Assembly (NCBI GenBank): GCA_027064425.1
Contig: JAMOPO010000027.1
Location: 179,353-243,352, forward strand
Length of the DNA: 64,000 nt
Source of the DNA: Methanobacteriota archaeon
GTDB lineage: Archaea; JAADCQ01; Methanopyri; Methanopyrales; Methanopyraceae
Direction of reading: 5' to 3'
Of the stretch, positions 31,615 to 40,726 are shown one piece after another. How positions within the stretch are numbered: position 1 is the stretch's first letter; each line of letters starts with the position of its first letter. Position numbers and translations under genes: made by a program. Under the pieces are notes generated by a model. The model was not told where the DNA came from and ran no database searches. It saw only the letters and a program-made list of their open reading frames with translations.

Positions 31615-33605
31615 GCCTCCCCCTCCCGCCGCACGCGCTCTCGCAGCTTCTTGATCAGGTCGTAGACGACCGCCAGGTAGTGCTCGGCCAGCCGCGTCGA
31701 CGGCTCGGGGGCGCCGGATGGCCACGAGCAGTGCGGGAGCCGCAGGTTCGAGGGCTCCTCGCGCTCGAGCAGTCGCCGAGCCTCCCGGACGACGTCGTCC
31801 CACTCGAGCAGGGGCATGACGGCGGGCGGCGACTCGTACAGGAGCAGGTAAGGGGGCCGCTCGGCGTCCTCCTCCGGGAGCTCCGCGTACACGGGCGCGT
31901 GCACGTAGTGGCCCACGAGCGTTAGCGGGGCGCCGGCCACCATCTTCAGCGCGTAGGTCAGGGCGTGCAGGGCGAGCTCCGCGGAGCTGACCCGCTTGGA
32001 CGAGCCGAGGCCGGGATCGGTGAGCCGGACGTAGAAGGCCCGGACGCGGACGGACAGCTCGCCGGTCTCCAGGATGATGGGGCGCTCGCGCTGATCGGGC
32101 GGGGGGACGAGCGCCGTAGCCGTCCAGCGGAGGCGGATGTGGCCCAGTCCGCAGTCCTCCGGCCCCTCCTCCGCCGTGATCTCGATGCGCGGGTAGGGCC
32201 ACCATCCCTCCTCGATGAGCTGCCGCACGGAGGGGTCGTACTCGTCCACCGGCAGGGCGGGGATCGACCGGCTCTCCTCGTCGGGCGGGCCCGTCACGAT
32301 CCAGATGTCACCCCGGTACCGGAACGCGCAGCCGGGTGCCCAGGACCGGGGCACGTCCTCCGGGTCCAGCTGGTCCCGTAGAACCCTCCGAGGGTCGTCC
32401 TCCCGGACCACCCGGTACGTCTCACGCTCCCCGTAGAACGACTGCGCCGGGTTCTCCGCGGGCGGCGCGGAAACGGGGGATCGGTGGTCGGCCAGGATCC
32501 GCTCCACCTGACCCTCCAGGTACGCCCGCCGGAACCGGGATCTTGAGGATAGGACGAACCTAGTCCAGGGATCGGCCGGGAAGATGATGGACTCGGCCGG
32601 CTGACCGCGCCGCCCGGCCCGCCCCTCGCGCTGCCAGAAGTCGGAGACCTTCTCCGGGAGGCCGTAGTGGATGATCCGGGAGACGGAGCCGATGTCGATG
32701 CCCACCTCCAGCGTCTTCACCGTGAGCATGACCGGGACCCGGGTCTTGAACTCCCGCTCCGCCCGCCACCGCTCCTCGCGGGGCAGGGCGCCGTGGTGGA
32801 TCGTGATCCGGTCCTCCAGCCCGAAGCGCCGGCGGAGGATCTGGTACGCGTGCTCCACCTGGGCGCGGGAGCGCAGAAAGACGAGCGTCTTCACGCCCTC
32901 CTCGGCGCACTCGGCGATCTCGCGCAGCAGGTCCCGGAAGGAGCCCGACTCGCGGGCCCGAAAGGTTCGAGGGGCCATCCTCCCGCGCCCTCTCACGTGC
33001 ACGCAGCGCTCCCCGGTCGCCCGCTCCACCTCGCGGCAGAAGCGGCGCGGGCGTCCCACGGTGCCGGACATGAAGAGGTGGCGCCGGTCGGAGAGCGCGC
33101 GGACGATGCCCAGGAGCAGGTTGGCCTGCCGTGGGTCGTAGAAGTGCACCTCGTCCCAGACCAGGCAGGCGGCGCGCTCCCGGAGGAACCTCCAGAACGG
33201 TAGGTTGTTCCGGGCGTGGATCCAGATCATCTGGGGGTTGGTGAGCACGAGCTCGGCGTCGTCGATGCGCGACCGCCAGCCCGGGTGGTCGCCGTCGGCG
33301 ATCACGACGTCGAACCCGTAGTCCATCATGCGCTCCGCCTGATCCCGGGCGAGGGCCTTGGTCGGGTACACGAAGACGGCCGGCTTGAGCTCCAGGTGCT
33401 CGACCGCGGCCAGGGCCGCCTCGGTCTTGCCCGCTCCCATCCCCGCGGTCAGGAGCACGTTGGCGTCCCGCAGCCGCTCGACCGTCTCGACCTGATGGGT
33501 GTACGCGGGCTCGGGCGGTAGCCGGGACGAAAAGTCCGAGAGCCTGGCGTCGGACTCCTCCGGGTGCTCACCCTCCCACTCCAGCGTCCAGAGCTCCCCG
33601 CTCAT
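31611..33605 (-). CDS. Superfamily 2 DEAD/DEAH helicase with novel C-terminal half
   Basis: 664 residues. Helicase core: LLTAGMGAGKTEAALAAVEH (Walker A, near residue 50), VWDEVHFYDP (near residue 150), FMSGTVGRP, LVFLRSRAQVEHAYQI, TVKTLEVGIDIG and FWQREGRAGRRGQPAES (motif VI, near residue 337). After residue 400 the sequence is not recognised, with a Trp-rich stretch and no zinc cluster. Layout recalls YprA/Hrq1-like helicases. It is divergent from the PP-loop gene and followed with a four-base overlap by the radical SAM gene, so a joint nucleic acid role is possible. Confidence 0.82.
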   Translation of the reverse strand: MSGELWTLEWEGEHPEESDARLSDFSSRLPPEPAYTHQVETVERLRDANVLLTAGMGAGKTEAALAAVEHLELKPAVFVYPTKALARDQAERMMDYGFDVVIADGDHPGWRSRIDDAELVLTNPQMIWIHARNNLPFWRFLRERAACLVWDEVHFYDPRQANLLLGIVRALSDRRHLFMSGTVGRPRRFCREVERATGERCVHVRGRGRMAPRTFRARESGSFRDLLREIAECAEEGVKTLVFLRSRAQVEHAYQILRRRFGLEDRITIHHGALPREERWRAEREFKTRVPVMLTVKTLEVGIDIGSVSRIIHYGLPEKVSDFWQREGRAGRRGQPAESIIFPADPWTRFVLSSRSRFRRAYLEGQVERILADHRSPVSAPPAENPAQSFYGERETYRVVREDDPRRVLRDQLDPEDVPRSWAPGCAFRYRGDIWIVTGPPDEESRSIPALPVDEYDPSVRQLIEEGWWPYPRIEITAEEGPEDCGLGHIRLRWTATALVPPPDQRERPIILETGELSVRVRAFYVRLTDPGLGSSKRVSSAELALHALTYALKMVAGAPLTLVGHYVHAPVYAELPEEDAERPPYLLLYESPPAVMPLLEWDDVVREARRLLEREEPSNLRLPHCSWPSGAPEPSTRLAEHYLAVVYDLIKKLRERVRREGEA

Positions 33606-33628
33606 GCGAGCACCCCGGGGGGTCGGGG

Positions 33629-34915
33629 TTGCGGAAGCAGCTGCACGTGGTCGTGCGGGCCAGGAAGGACGCGTCGGCCGTGGAGGCGGCGCTGGAGCGG
33701 TACTACCCGGACTGGGAGTGGGAGGTGGACACGGTGCGCGGGGAACGCGACTTTTCCTGGATCATCGGGATGTGCCGCGAGCTTTTCGAGGATTCAAATG
33801 CGTTGTGGAAGGTGCTGCTGCTGGGTCGGAGGACGTACCCGCGCCGGGCCAGGTCCAGGGCGATGGTGGTGGAGGACTGGGCGGTCGTGAACGTGGGTAA
33901 GGCGGAGGTCAGGAACGCCCGGCTGGCCGAGATCGTGGACGCGATCGAGCTGGGCCGGGCGGCCCCGCGGCTCAGCGTGGCCTTCCGGGGCGTGCCGGAG
34001 CTTCGATCGGGGGACGTCGTGGTGGAGGATCAGGACGCGGACGTGTTCTTACGTTGGGGTCGGTTCGCCGAGTCGGTCGAGGAGGTGACGGGGGTCGAGC
34101 TGGAGCCGGGCGCGTACCTTTCGGTTAGGAAGCCCGGGAACCCGCCCGAGGAGGTGCTCTACGACGGCTCGGGGCGGCCGGTGCTGCGGCTCGTGACGCC
34201 GGACGAGGGGGAGCCGGAGGCGGGCCGGCTGGGCGAGGGTGAGCCGTTCGAGCTCGAGGAGTTCGTCAAGGCCAATGAGGAGGTGTTGGAGGAGCGGTTC
34301 GAGGAGTCGCGGGAGTTCCTGCGGGAGCACGTGGAGGAGTACTCGGAGGTGGTCGTGCCGGTCAGCGGCGGGAAGGACAGCGCGTGCTGTCTGGCGCTGG
34401 GTCGCGAGGTTGCGGACGAGCTGGGGCTGGACCTGGTGGCGGTGTACGTGGACACCGGGTTCGACCTGGGTCGTGAGGTGGTCGATGAGCTGGAGGAGAC
34501 GCTGGGCGTCGACATCGAGCGGGTGGACGTGTCGGAGGCGTTTCGCCGGGGGTTGAAGGAGAAGGAGCCGACGCCGGAGGATCGGTGGTGCACGGGGGTG
34601 AAGGTGGCCGGGATCCGGAAGGTGGTGAGCAGGCTGGAGGACCCGGTGCTGGTGGTGGGTGACCGGGACGCGGAGAGCAGGAGGCGCCGGCTGCGGCCGC
34701 CGGTGCACGAGAACAGGATGCTGGAGGTGCCGGAGGTGAACCCGCTGAAGTGGTGGAGCGGCGCCGAGGTGTTGGGGACGCTGTTCAGGCTGGACCTGCC
34801 GGTGAGCGAGTTCTACGAGCGGGGGTTCTACCGGCTGGGCTGCTCGGTGTGTCCGTCGCTGACGTCCTGGGAGCGGGCGCTGCTCGGGGAGGAGGAAACG
34901 TTACAAGGTGGTTAA
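33629..34915 (+). CDS. PP-loop ATPase, PAPS-reductase-like, with N-terminal extension
   Basis: 428 residues. The C-terminal half has the PP-loop VVPVSGGKDSACCLALG near residue 245 and VDTGFDLGREVVDELEE, typical of PAPS reductases, followed by Cys residues in RWCTGVK and GCSVCPSLTSWERA (a C-x2-C near residue 410) that may bind a cluster or zinc. The first 210 residues include a PUA-like stretch (VGKAEVRNARLAEIVDAIEL). Similar archaeal proteins act in sulfur or tRNA thiolation chemistry, but the role here is unknown. TTG start at 33629. The stop lies within a CGTTA-N9-TAACG palindrome. Confidence 0.8.
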   Translation: MRKQLHVVVRARKDASAVEAALERYYPDWEWEVDTVRGERDFSWIIGMCRELFEDSNALWKVLLLGRRTYPRRARSRAMVVEDWAVVNVGKAEVRNARLAEIVDAIELGRAAPRLSVAFRGVPELRSGDVVVEDQDADVFLRWGRFAESVEEVTGVELEPGAYLSVRKPGNPPEEVLYDGSGRPVLRLVTPDEGEPEAGRLGEGEPFELEEFVKANEEVLEERFEESREFLREHVEEYSEVVVPVSGGKDSACCLALGREVADELGLDLVAVYVDTGFDLGREVVDELEETLGVDIERVDVSEAFRRGLKEKEPTPEDRWCTGVKVAGIRKVVSRLEDPVLVVGDRDAESRRRRLRPPVHENRMLEVPEVNPLKWWSGAEVLGTLFRLDLPVSEFYERGFYRLGCSVCPSLTSWERALLGEEETLQGG

Positions 34916-34917
34916 CG
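34899..34917. repeat. Palindrome CGTTA-N9-TAACG, copy
   Basis: CGTTA at 34899-34903, nine-base spacer, TAACG at 34913-34917. It covers the stop codon of the PP-loop gene and lies in the convergent gap before rps10. Confidence 0.5.
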
Positions 34918-34954
34918 ATTGCGGGAAGGGCGTTACGCGTCGCCCCGTGACGGT

Positions 34955-35263
34955 TTACTTCATGATGATCTCGACGTGGACCTCCTCCGGGATGTGAATG
35001 CGCATCAGCCGCCGGATGGTCCGCTCGTCACCCTTAATGTCGATCAGCCGCTTGTGGATGCGCATCTCCCACTTGTCCCAGGTGGCCTTGCCCTCACCGT
35101 CCGGGGAGCGCCGCGTGGGCACGATCAGCCGCTTGGTCGGCAGCGGGATGGGGCCGGACATCTGGGCTCCGGTCTCCTCGACCACTTTCTTGATACGCTC
35201 GCACACCTCCTCGAGCTTCCGGTGGTCGGTGCTGGAGAGCTTGAGCCTGACCTCCTGGGCCAT
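34955..35263 (-). CDS. rps10: Ribosomal protein S10
   Basis: Small-subunit protein, 102 residues, beginning MAQEVRLKLSSTDHRKLEEV and containing GPIPLPTKRLIVPTRRSPDG and MRIHKRLIDI, conserved archaeal uS10 segments. Full length. It follows tuf after 42 bases on the minus strand, the common archaeal tuf-rps10 order. ATG start. Confidence 0.97.
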   Translation of the reverse strand: MAQEVRLKLSSTDHRKLEEVCERIKKVVEETGAQMSGPIPLPTKRLIVPTRRSPDGEGKATWDKWEMRIHKRLIDIKGDERTIRRLMRIHIPEEVHVEIIMK

Positions 35264-35305
35264 GGGGGACTCACCCGGGAAGAAGTGGTGAGGGGCGTGG
35301 AGGGA

Positions 35306-36577
35306 TTACTCCTCCTTCTCGATCTTGACGCACATTCCTGCCGCCACGGTCTGACCCATGTCTCGGATCGCGAACCGGCCCAGCTGCGGGATGTCCTTGA
35401 CCTCCTCGATGACCATCGGCTTGGTGGGCTGCACGCGGACCCGCGCGGCCTCGCCGGTCTTCAGGAAGTCCGGGTTCTCCTCGATGACCTCACCGGTGGC
35501 TGGGTCGATCTTCTCGATCAGCTCCACGAACTTGCAGGCCACCTGCGCGGTGTGGCAGTGGAACACCGGCGTGTAGCCCGCCGAGATGGCGCTCGGGTGC
35601 TGCAGCACGACGATCTGGGCGATGAACGTGTCGTCCGGCGTGACCACGGTCGCCGGCTCGTCCGGGTGGCAGGCGACGTCACCTCGGCTGATGTCGTTCT
35701 TGCCGACGCCCTTCACGTTGAATCCGATGTTGTCACCCGGCTCGGCGCGCTCGATCTCCTCGTGGTGCATCTCGATGCTTCGGACCTCGCCCTCACCCTT
35801 GCGCCCGCCAGTGGCCGTGTACACCGGCTCGAACCGGACGGTGTCACCCACCTCTAGGACGCCGGTCTCGACTCGGCCGACGGGCACGGTACCGACACCG
35901 GTGATCGAGTACACGTCCTGCACCGGGATCCGCAGCGGCTTGTCGATCGGCTTCTCCGGCGGCTCCAGCTCGTCCAGGGCCTCGAGGATCGTCGGGCCGT
36001 CGTACCACGGCATGTTGTCGCTCCTCTCGACGACGTTGTCGCCCTCGAACGCGCTGATCGGGATGAACGGGATCTTGTCCACGTCGTAGCCGATGGTCTT
36101 CAGCAGCTCGGCGACCTCCTCCTTAACCTCCTCGTACCGGTCCTTGTCGTAGTCCACGAGGTCCATCTTGTTGATCGCGACGATCAGCTGGTCGATACCC
36201 ATCGTCTTGGCCAGGAAGGCGTGCTCCTTCGTCTGCGGCATCACTCCGTCGTCGGCGGCGACCACCAGGATGGCGGCGTCGGCCTGGCTGGCGCCGGTGA
36301 TCATGTTCTTGACGAAGTCTCGGTGACCCGGGCAGTCCACGATCGTGAACTCGTAGTTGTCGGTCTCGAACTTGGTGTGCGCCAGGTCGATGGTTACTCC
36401 TCGCTCTCGCTCCTCCTCCAGCGTGTCCATGACCACCCTGAACTTGTCCTCACCTTCACCCAGGTCCTTGTCGTCGATCACGCCCGTGTCGTACAGCAGT
36501 CGACCGACCAGGGTGGACTTACCGTGGTCTACGTGCCCGATAAACGCGAGGTTGATGTGCTCCTTCTCCTCTGCCAT
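35306..36577 (-). CDS. tuf: Translation elongation factor 1-alpha
   Basis: GTPase that brings aminoacyl-tRNA to the ribosome. 423 residues with all G motifs: GHVDHGKST near residue 15, DCPGH near residue 89, NKMD near residue 146 and the SAF segment (ISAFEGDNV). Beta-barrel domains follow, ending [12 protein letters not shown] start with an AT-rich TATA box about 50 bases upstream. Co-transcribed with rps10. Confidence 0.98.
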   Translation of the reverse strand: MAEEKEHINLAFIGHVDHGKSTLVGRLLYDTGVIDDKDLGEGEDKFRVVMDTLEEERERGVTIDLAHTKFETDNYEFTIVDCPGHRDFVKNMITGASQADAAILVVAADDGVMPQTKEHAFLAKTMGIDQLIVAINKMDLVDYDKDRYEEVKEEVAELLKTIGYDVDKIPFIPISAFEGDNVVERSDNMPWYDGPTILEALDELEPPEKPIDKPLRIPVQDVYSITGVGTVPVGRVETGVLEVGDTVRFEPVYTATGGRKGEGEVRSIEMHHEEIERAEPGDNIGFNVKGVGKNDISRGDVACHPDEPATVVTPDDTFIAQIVVLQHPSAISAGYTPVFHCHTAQVACKFVELIEKIDPATGEVIEENPDFLKTGEAARVRVQPTKPMVIEEVKDIPQLGRFAIRDMGQTVAAGMCVKIEKEE

Positions 36578-36624
36578 AGGGAAACATCCCCCACTCCAGC
36601 CTCTTCGGGCGGGCCGGAGTCACC

Positions 36625-36635
36625 TATTTTATAAT
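36625..36635 (-). promoter_or_regulatory. TATA box of tuf
   Basis: ATTATAAAATA on the minus strand, 48-58 bases before the tuf ATG, the clearest TATA box in the window, as expected for a highly expressed gene. It would give a leader of about 25 bases. Confidence 0.7.
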
Positions 36636-36654
36636 GTTGTCGGTGCGGAGTGAG

Positions 36655-37602
36655 TCAGTCCTCGAGGGATACGGGCTCGTTCCTCTCGACCGACTCGAGC
36701 GCGGCGATCGCCGTCTTGAGCACCTTGAGACCGGTCGCCCCGTCCACCCCGGGCTCCCGGTCCTCCATGATCGCCTCCGCGAAGTCCTTCAGCTCGAGCT
36801 TCAGGGGCTCCTCCCGCTCGATGTTGAACACCTTGACCCCTTCCTCGTCCATCATCCGGAGCTCCTGGTCGATGTACTGCACCTCCAGGATCGCCTCGCG
36901 CCCCGTGACCTCGAGCCGCCGCTCCTTGTACGGGGTCAGCCAGTTCACCTCGATGAGGCCCGTCGGGTCGCCGTCGAACTTGAGCATGATCTCCGCGTAG
37001 TCCTCCCGAGTGCGGACGATCGCCGAGCCGGCCGCCGCGTACACCTCGACCACGTCGGACTCGGTGAGGTACATCATGACGTCGATGTCGTGCACGGCGA
37101 GGTCCACGATCACGCCCACGTCCCGGATCCTCGGCGGGTAGGGGCCCACCCGCTTGGCCGACATCACGACGATGTCGCCGACGTCCCCGCGAGAGATCAC
37201 CTCCTTCGCCTTGATCACGCTGGGGTTGTACCGCTCGATGTGGCCAACGGCGAGCTTCAGTCCGTGGTCCTCGGCGGCCTCGATGATGCGGAGGGCGTTC
37301 TCGACCGTGTCGGCGATGGGCTTCTCCACGAGGACGTGGACGCCGGCCTCGAGCGCGTCGACGGCGACGTCCGCGTGGTACTTCGTGGGGACGCAGACGC
37401 TCACACCGTCCAGGTCCTCCTCCCGCAGCATCTTCGTGTGGTCCGTGTACCAGTTGGCCCCGTACCGCTTGGCGACCTTCCGGGCGCGGGACTCATCCAC
37501 GTCGCAGACCGCCACGAGCTCCGTCTCCTCCAGCTCGTGGTAGACTCGGGCGTGGTTGCTGCCCATCATTCCCACTCCGATCACGCCCATCCGGACGGGC
37601 AA
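36655..37602 (-). CDS. Gfo/Idh/MocA-family NAD-dependent sugar dehydrogenase
   Basis: 315 residues with GVIGVGMMGSNHARVY at the N-terminus (Rossmann), LVEKPIADTVENA near residue 93 (EKP motif) and VIVDLAVHDIDVMMYLT near residue 170 (D-x3-H). UDP-N-acetylglucosamine 3-dehydrogenases of methanogens belong to this family, so an envelope or lipid sugar role is possible. The frame is open to 37755, but TTG 37602, five bases after a GGGGGTCC-type Shine-Dalgarno, is the likely start; ATG 37590 is the alternative. It lies downstream of hdrA but is separated by a SECIS-like hairpin and a palindrome. Confidence 0.85.
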   Translation of the reverse strand: MPVRMGVIGVGMMGSNHARVYHELEETELVAVCDVDESRARKVAKRYGANWYTDHTKMLREEDLDGVSVCVPTKYHADVAVDALEAGVHVLVEKPIADTVENALRIIEAAEDHGLKLAVGHIERYNPSVIKAKEVISRGDVGDIVVMSAKRVGPYPPRIRDVGVIVDLAVHDIDVMMYLTESDVVEVYAAAGSAIVRTREDYAEIMLKFDGDPTGLIEVNWLTPYKERRLEVTGREAILEVQYIDQELRMMDEEGVKVFNIEREEPLKLELKDFAEAIMEDREPGVDGATGLKVLKTAIAALESVERNEPVSLED

Positions 37603-37665
37603 ATGAGGACCCCCAGAAGAGGGGACGCTCGGTCGCGTGAAGGGTGTGAAGATGGTGTCGGTCAA

Positions 37666-37688
37666 ATCGTTATGAAGATCGTAACGAT
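37666..37688. repeat. Palindrome CGTTA-N9-TAACG, copy between hdrA and Gfo/Idh gene
   Basis: ATCGTTA and TAACGAT, seven-base arms with a nine-base spacer, 64 bases before the dehydrogenase start and about 90 bases after the hdrA stop. It could belong to either gene. Confidence 0.55.
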
Positions 37689-37715
37689 CCGCGGGGCTGG
37701 CGTGAGCCCCCATCC

Positions 37716-37750
37716 CCCGCCCCCTGGGCGTTTCGCCCTTCGGGGGCGGG
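37716..37750 (-). promoter_or_regulatory. SECIS-like element in the hdrA 3' UTR
   Basis: Read on the minus strand: CCCGCCCCC pairs with GGGGGCGGG (nine base pairs), then the asymmetric internal loop GAA opposite A, then GGGCG/CGCCC closing an AAA loop. Lower stem, GAA/A bulge, short GC stem and small loop is the archaeal SECIS shape. It starts 28 bases after the hdrA stop codon, the usual 3' position in archaea, and fits the two in-frame TGA codons. Confidence 0.8.
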
Positions 37751-37777
37751 TTCATCGGGGGAGGGTGACCGTGAGCC

Positions 37778-39790
37778 TTACTCCTCCTCTTCCTCCTCGC
37801 TGGTCGCCTCCTCGAGCAGTGCCTCGAGCTGCGGCATCAGCTGCTCGTCCCGGTAGTACCGCAGCTGCATGGCGCCGCTCGGACACGCCGCGGCGCACTG
37901 GCCGCAGCCCTCGCAGGCGACCTCCTCGACCTCGGCGACCTTCTTGCCGTCCTTCTCGACGATCTCGATGGCGTCGAACGGGCACACCTGCGCGCACGCG
38001 CCGCAGCCGCCGCAGACGTCCTCGTCGACGGTGGCCGTGATCAGCTCGATCTCGACCTTGCCCTGCGACATCGGGATGCTGGCCTCGCTGGCCGCACCCT
38101 TCGCCTGGGCCACCGTGTCCGGGATGTCCTTCGGACCCTGCGCTACGCCGGCGATCTGCACGCCGCGGACCTTCGTGCTGACCGGCTCCAGCTTCGGGTG
38201 CAGCTCCTTGAAGAACCCGTCCGGCGACCGGTCGATGCCCAGCATGTCGGCGAGCTTGCTGTAGGTCTCCTCCGGTGCGACCAGCGCGCAGCCGAGGACG
38301 ACCAGGTCCGCCTCGATCTCCAGCGGCTCGCCGGTGAGCGTGTCCTCGACGCGCACGATGAGGTTCTTGGTCTCCGGGTCCTCGATGATCTCCGCCGGCC
38401 GGCCGCGGATGAACCGCACGCCGAACTGCTTCTGCGCGCGCTCGTAGTACTCCTCGTAGCCCTTACCGAACGCTCGCACGTCCATGTAGCAGCAGTAGAC
38501 CTCCGCCTCCGGGTTGTGCTGCTTGATCAGCTGCGCGTTCTTGAGGATGAACATGCAGCAGATCCTGCTGCAGTACGCGTTACCCTTCTCCTCCTTGCCC
38601 GGGCACCGCGAGCCCACGCAGTGGATGAACACGATCCGCTCCGGCTCCTTGCCGTCGCTCGGCCGGATCACGTGGCCCTCCGTCGGACCCGCCGGGTTCA
38701 GCATCCGCTCGAGCTCCAGCGTGGTGATCACGTTGTCGTACTTGCCGTAGCCGTACTCCTCGAGCTGGCTCGGATCGAACTCCTCGTAGCCGGTGGCGAC
38801 GATGATCGTGCCCACCTTGAGCCGGATCTCCTCCGGCTCCTGGTCGAAGTCGATCGCCGGCGGGTCCTGCGGGCACGCCTCCTCGCACAGCCGGCACTCG
38901 ATGCAGTGCTCGCGGTCGATCGTGTAGACCAGCGGCATCGCCTGCGGGAACGGCACGTAGATCGCCTTCCTGGTGCCGATTCCGAGGTCGAACTCGTTGG
39001 GCACCTCGATCGGGCAGACCTCGGCGCAGACGCCGCAGCCCGTGCACGCCTCCTCGTCCACGTACCGCGGCTTCTTCTCGATGGTGACCTCGAAGTTGCC
39101 GATGTAACCGTCGATCTCCTTGACCTCGGCGTAGGTGATCAGCTCGATGTTCGGGTGGTTACCGACCTGCACCATCTTCGGCGCTAGGATTCACATGGCG
39201 CAGTCGTCCGTCGGGAACGTCTTCGCCAGCCGCGCCATGTTGCCGCCGATCGTCGGCTCCTTCTCGACCAGGTACACCTTGAAGCCCTGGTCCGCCAGGT
39301 CCAGCGCCGCCTGGATGCCCGCGATACCGCCACCGATGATGAGCACGCTGTCCTCGACCTCGACCTCCTTGGTGGGCACGTCCTCGAGCTTGCGCGCCCG
39401 CTCGACCGCCGCGCGGACCAGGGTCTTGGCCTTCTCCGTGGCCTTCTCCGGCTCGTCCAGGTGCACGAACGAGCAGTGCTCCCGGATGTTGACCATCTCC
39501 ATGTAGTACGGTGACAGCCCTGCCTCCTTGACGCAGTTCCTGAACGTGTTCTCGTGGATCTTCGGCGTGCAGGCGACGACCACGACGCGGTCCAGGTCGT
39601 GCTCCTTGATCGCCTCCTGGATCTTCTCCTGCCCTGGATCCGAGCAGAAGAACGGGTAGTCCGTCGCGTACACGACGCCCGGCAGCTGCTTAGCGTACTC
39701 CACGACCTCCTCGACGTCTACCACTGCCTTGATGTTGACGCCTCAGTGGCACACGAACACTCCGACCCTGACGTCGTCACTCTCGCTCAC
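37778..39790 (-). CDS. hdrA: Heterodisulfide reductase subunit A, two in-frame TGA (selenocysteine) codons
   Basis: Flavin and Fe-S subunit of soluble CoM-S-S-CoB heterodisulfide reductase, the electron-bifurcating end of methanogenesis. Two TGA codons divide the frame: 39745-39743 in VCH-U-GVNI (residue 16, where other HdrAs have Cys) and 39193-39191 in DCAM-U-ILAPKM (residue 200, second position of a CxxC). Reading both as Sec gives 670 residues, from GTG 39790 with GGGGGTGA six bases upstream. Also seen: FAD motif [16 protein letters not shown] near residue 150 and four [4Fe-4S] motifs ([48 protein letters not shown]). A SECIS-like hairpin follows the stop. Confidence 0.93.
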
Positions 39791-39854
39791 TCGTTCTCAC
39801 CCCCTTCCCGTTGTGAGAGACCCTCCCACCTCCACGCCCGCTCCCCAGCCGCGG

Positions 39855-39863
39855 AAACTTAAG
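39855..39863 (-). promoter_or_regulatory. Candidate TATA box of hdrA
   Basis: CTTAAGTTT on the minus strand, about 65-73 bases before the hdrA GTG. It would give a leader of about 40 bases that includes the Shine-Dalgarno sequence. Confidence 0.45.
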
Positions 39864-39903
39864 CAGGGGTCATTGAGGAAGTTGAGAGGGGGAGCGAAAG
39901 TCC

Positions 39904-40650
39904 CTACAGGCCCGGGAGCGACAGGGGCTTCGACAGCAGCACGTAGAGCCACATTGACAGGTAATTAGCCAGGTGATCCAGCGCGCTGTTCAGCGCGCTC
40001 TCGGCGTCCCTGAAGGCGCTCTCCTCCAGCTCGTTGTTGGCCTGCTTCAGGTAGCTCTCGATCGTGTCCTTGAAGTCCTTGACCACGCTCAGCTCCTGCA
40101 GGTAGGCCTTGACGTACTCCTTAGCGGCGGCCGCGGCCACCTGCATGAGGTTGATGAGGTTGGTGTTCGGCTGCAGCGAGGCGAGGATCCCCAGGTGAAT
40201 CTGCGTGAGCGCCTTCCCGAGCTCCTGCAGCTTCTGCTGGATCACGGCCTTGAGGGCGGGCAGCGTGATCGCCACCATCAGGTCCTCCGGCCGGACCGGC
40301 TCGTGCAGCGCCCTACCGCGGAGGTAGTCCAGCACGGCCCCCACCGCGCTGGACACTGCCTGAACCAGCTCGGTGGACATGCTCTGAGCGAGGCTCAGGT
40401 ACTGACTCGGGGCGCTCGGGGCGGTCTGCCCGGTCTGCTGACCCTGCTGCGCCTGGGTCTGGGACTGCCCCTGCTGACTCTGGGCCTGGTCGGCGGTCGC
40501 CGTGTCGCCCGCACCGGCGGCCGGGGCGACCGCGGGCGCCTGGCCGACGGCGGGCTGGGCCGAGCACTGCAGCTGGGGTGCCTCGGTGGCGGCCGCGCCC
40601 GTCACCACGACCGGGATGAGCGCGAGCAGGGCGAGGATCACCGAGCGCAT
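39904..40650 (-). CDS. Secreted Gln/Ala-rich helical protein, lineage-restricted
   Basis: 248 residues starting MRSVILALLALIPVVVTGAA, a signal peptide. Residues about 25-85 are a low-complexity linker rich in Gln, Ala, Pro and Thr (GDTATADQAQSQQGQSQTQA), then a helical domain (about 85-245) with ELVQAVSSAVGAVLDYLRG and LANYLSMWLYVLLSKP. No family recognised. The frame extends to GTG 40677, but ATG 40650 starts at the signal peptide and lies about 35 bases from a TTTTAAAA box. It may be a surface or periplasmic structural protein. Confidence 0.7.
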   Translation of the reverse strand: MRSVILALLALIPVVVTGAAATEAPQLQCSAQPAVGQAPAVAPAAGAGDTATADQAQSQQGQSQTQAQQGQQTGQTAPSAPSQYLSLAQSMSTELVQAVSSAVGAVLDYLRGRALHEPVRPEDLMVAITLPALKAVIQQKLQELGKALTQIHLGILASLQPNTNLINLMQVAAAAAKEYVKAYLQELSVVKDFKDTIESYLKQANNELEESAFRDAESALNSALDHLANYLSMWLYVLLSKPLSLPGL

Positions 40651-40684
40651 ACCGCGGCCCCGGCGCGTAGCATCCACGATACTG

Positions 40685-40692
40685 TTTTAAAA
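40685..40692. promoter_or_regulatory. Bidirectional TATA box between secreted protein and rpl10e
   Basis: TTTTAAAA, a perfect palindrome, lies 35-42 bases before both the minus-strand ATG (40650) and the plus-strand GTG (40727). It is the only AT-rich block in the gap, so it probably serves both genes. Confidence 0.6.
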
Positions 40693-40726
40693 TTCTCTCC
40701 GCGGAGGGCGCAGGGGGTGGCTGAAC

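Noticed and set aside
36634-38040. Long plus-strand open frame of 468 codons
   Set aside because: It runs antisense to the Gfo/Idh dehydrogenase and the end of hdrA, is His/Arg/Asp-rich with no family signature, and arises from GC-rich codon bias on the opposite strand.
39191-39790. hdrA interpreted as a frameshifted or split pseudogene
   Set aside because: Both breaks are TGA at conserved Cys positions in the same frame with an adjoining SECIS-like hairpin; selenocysteine explains them better.
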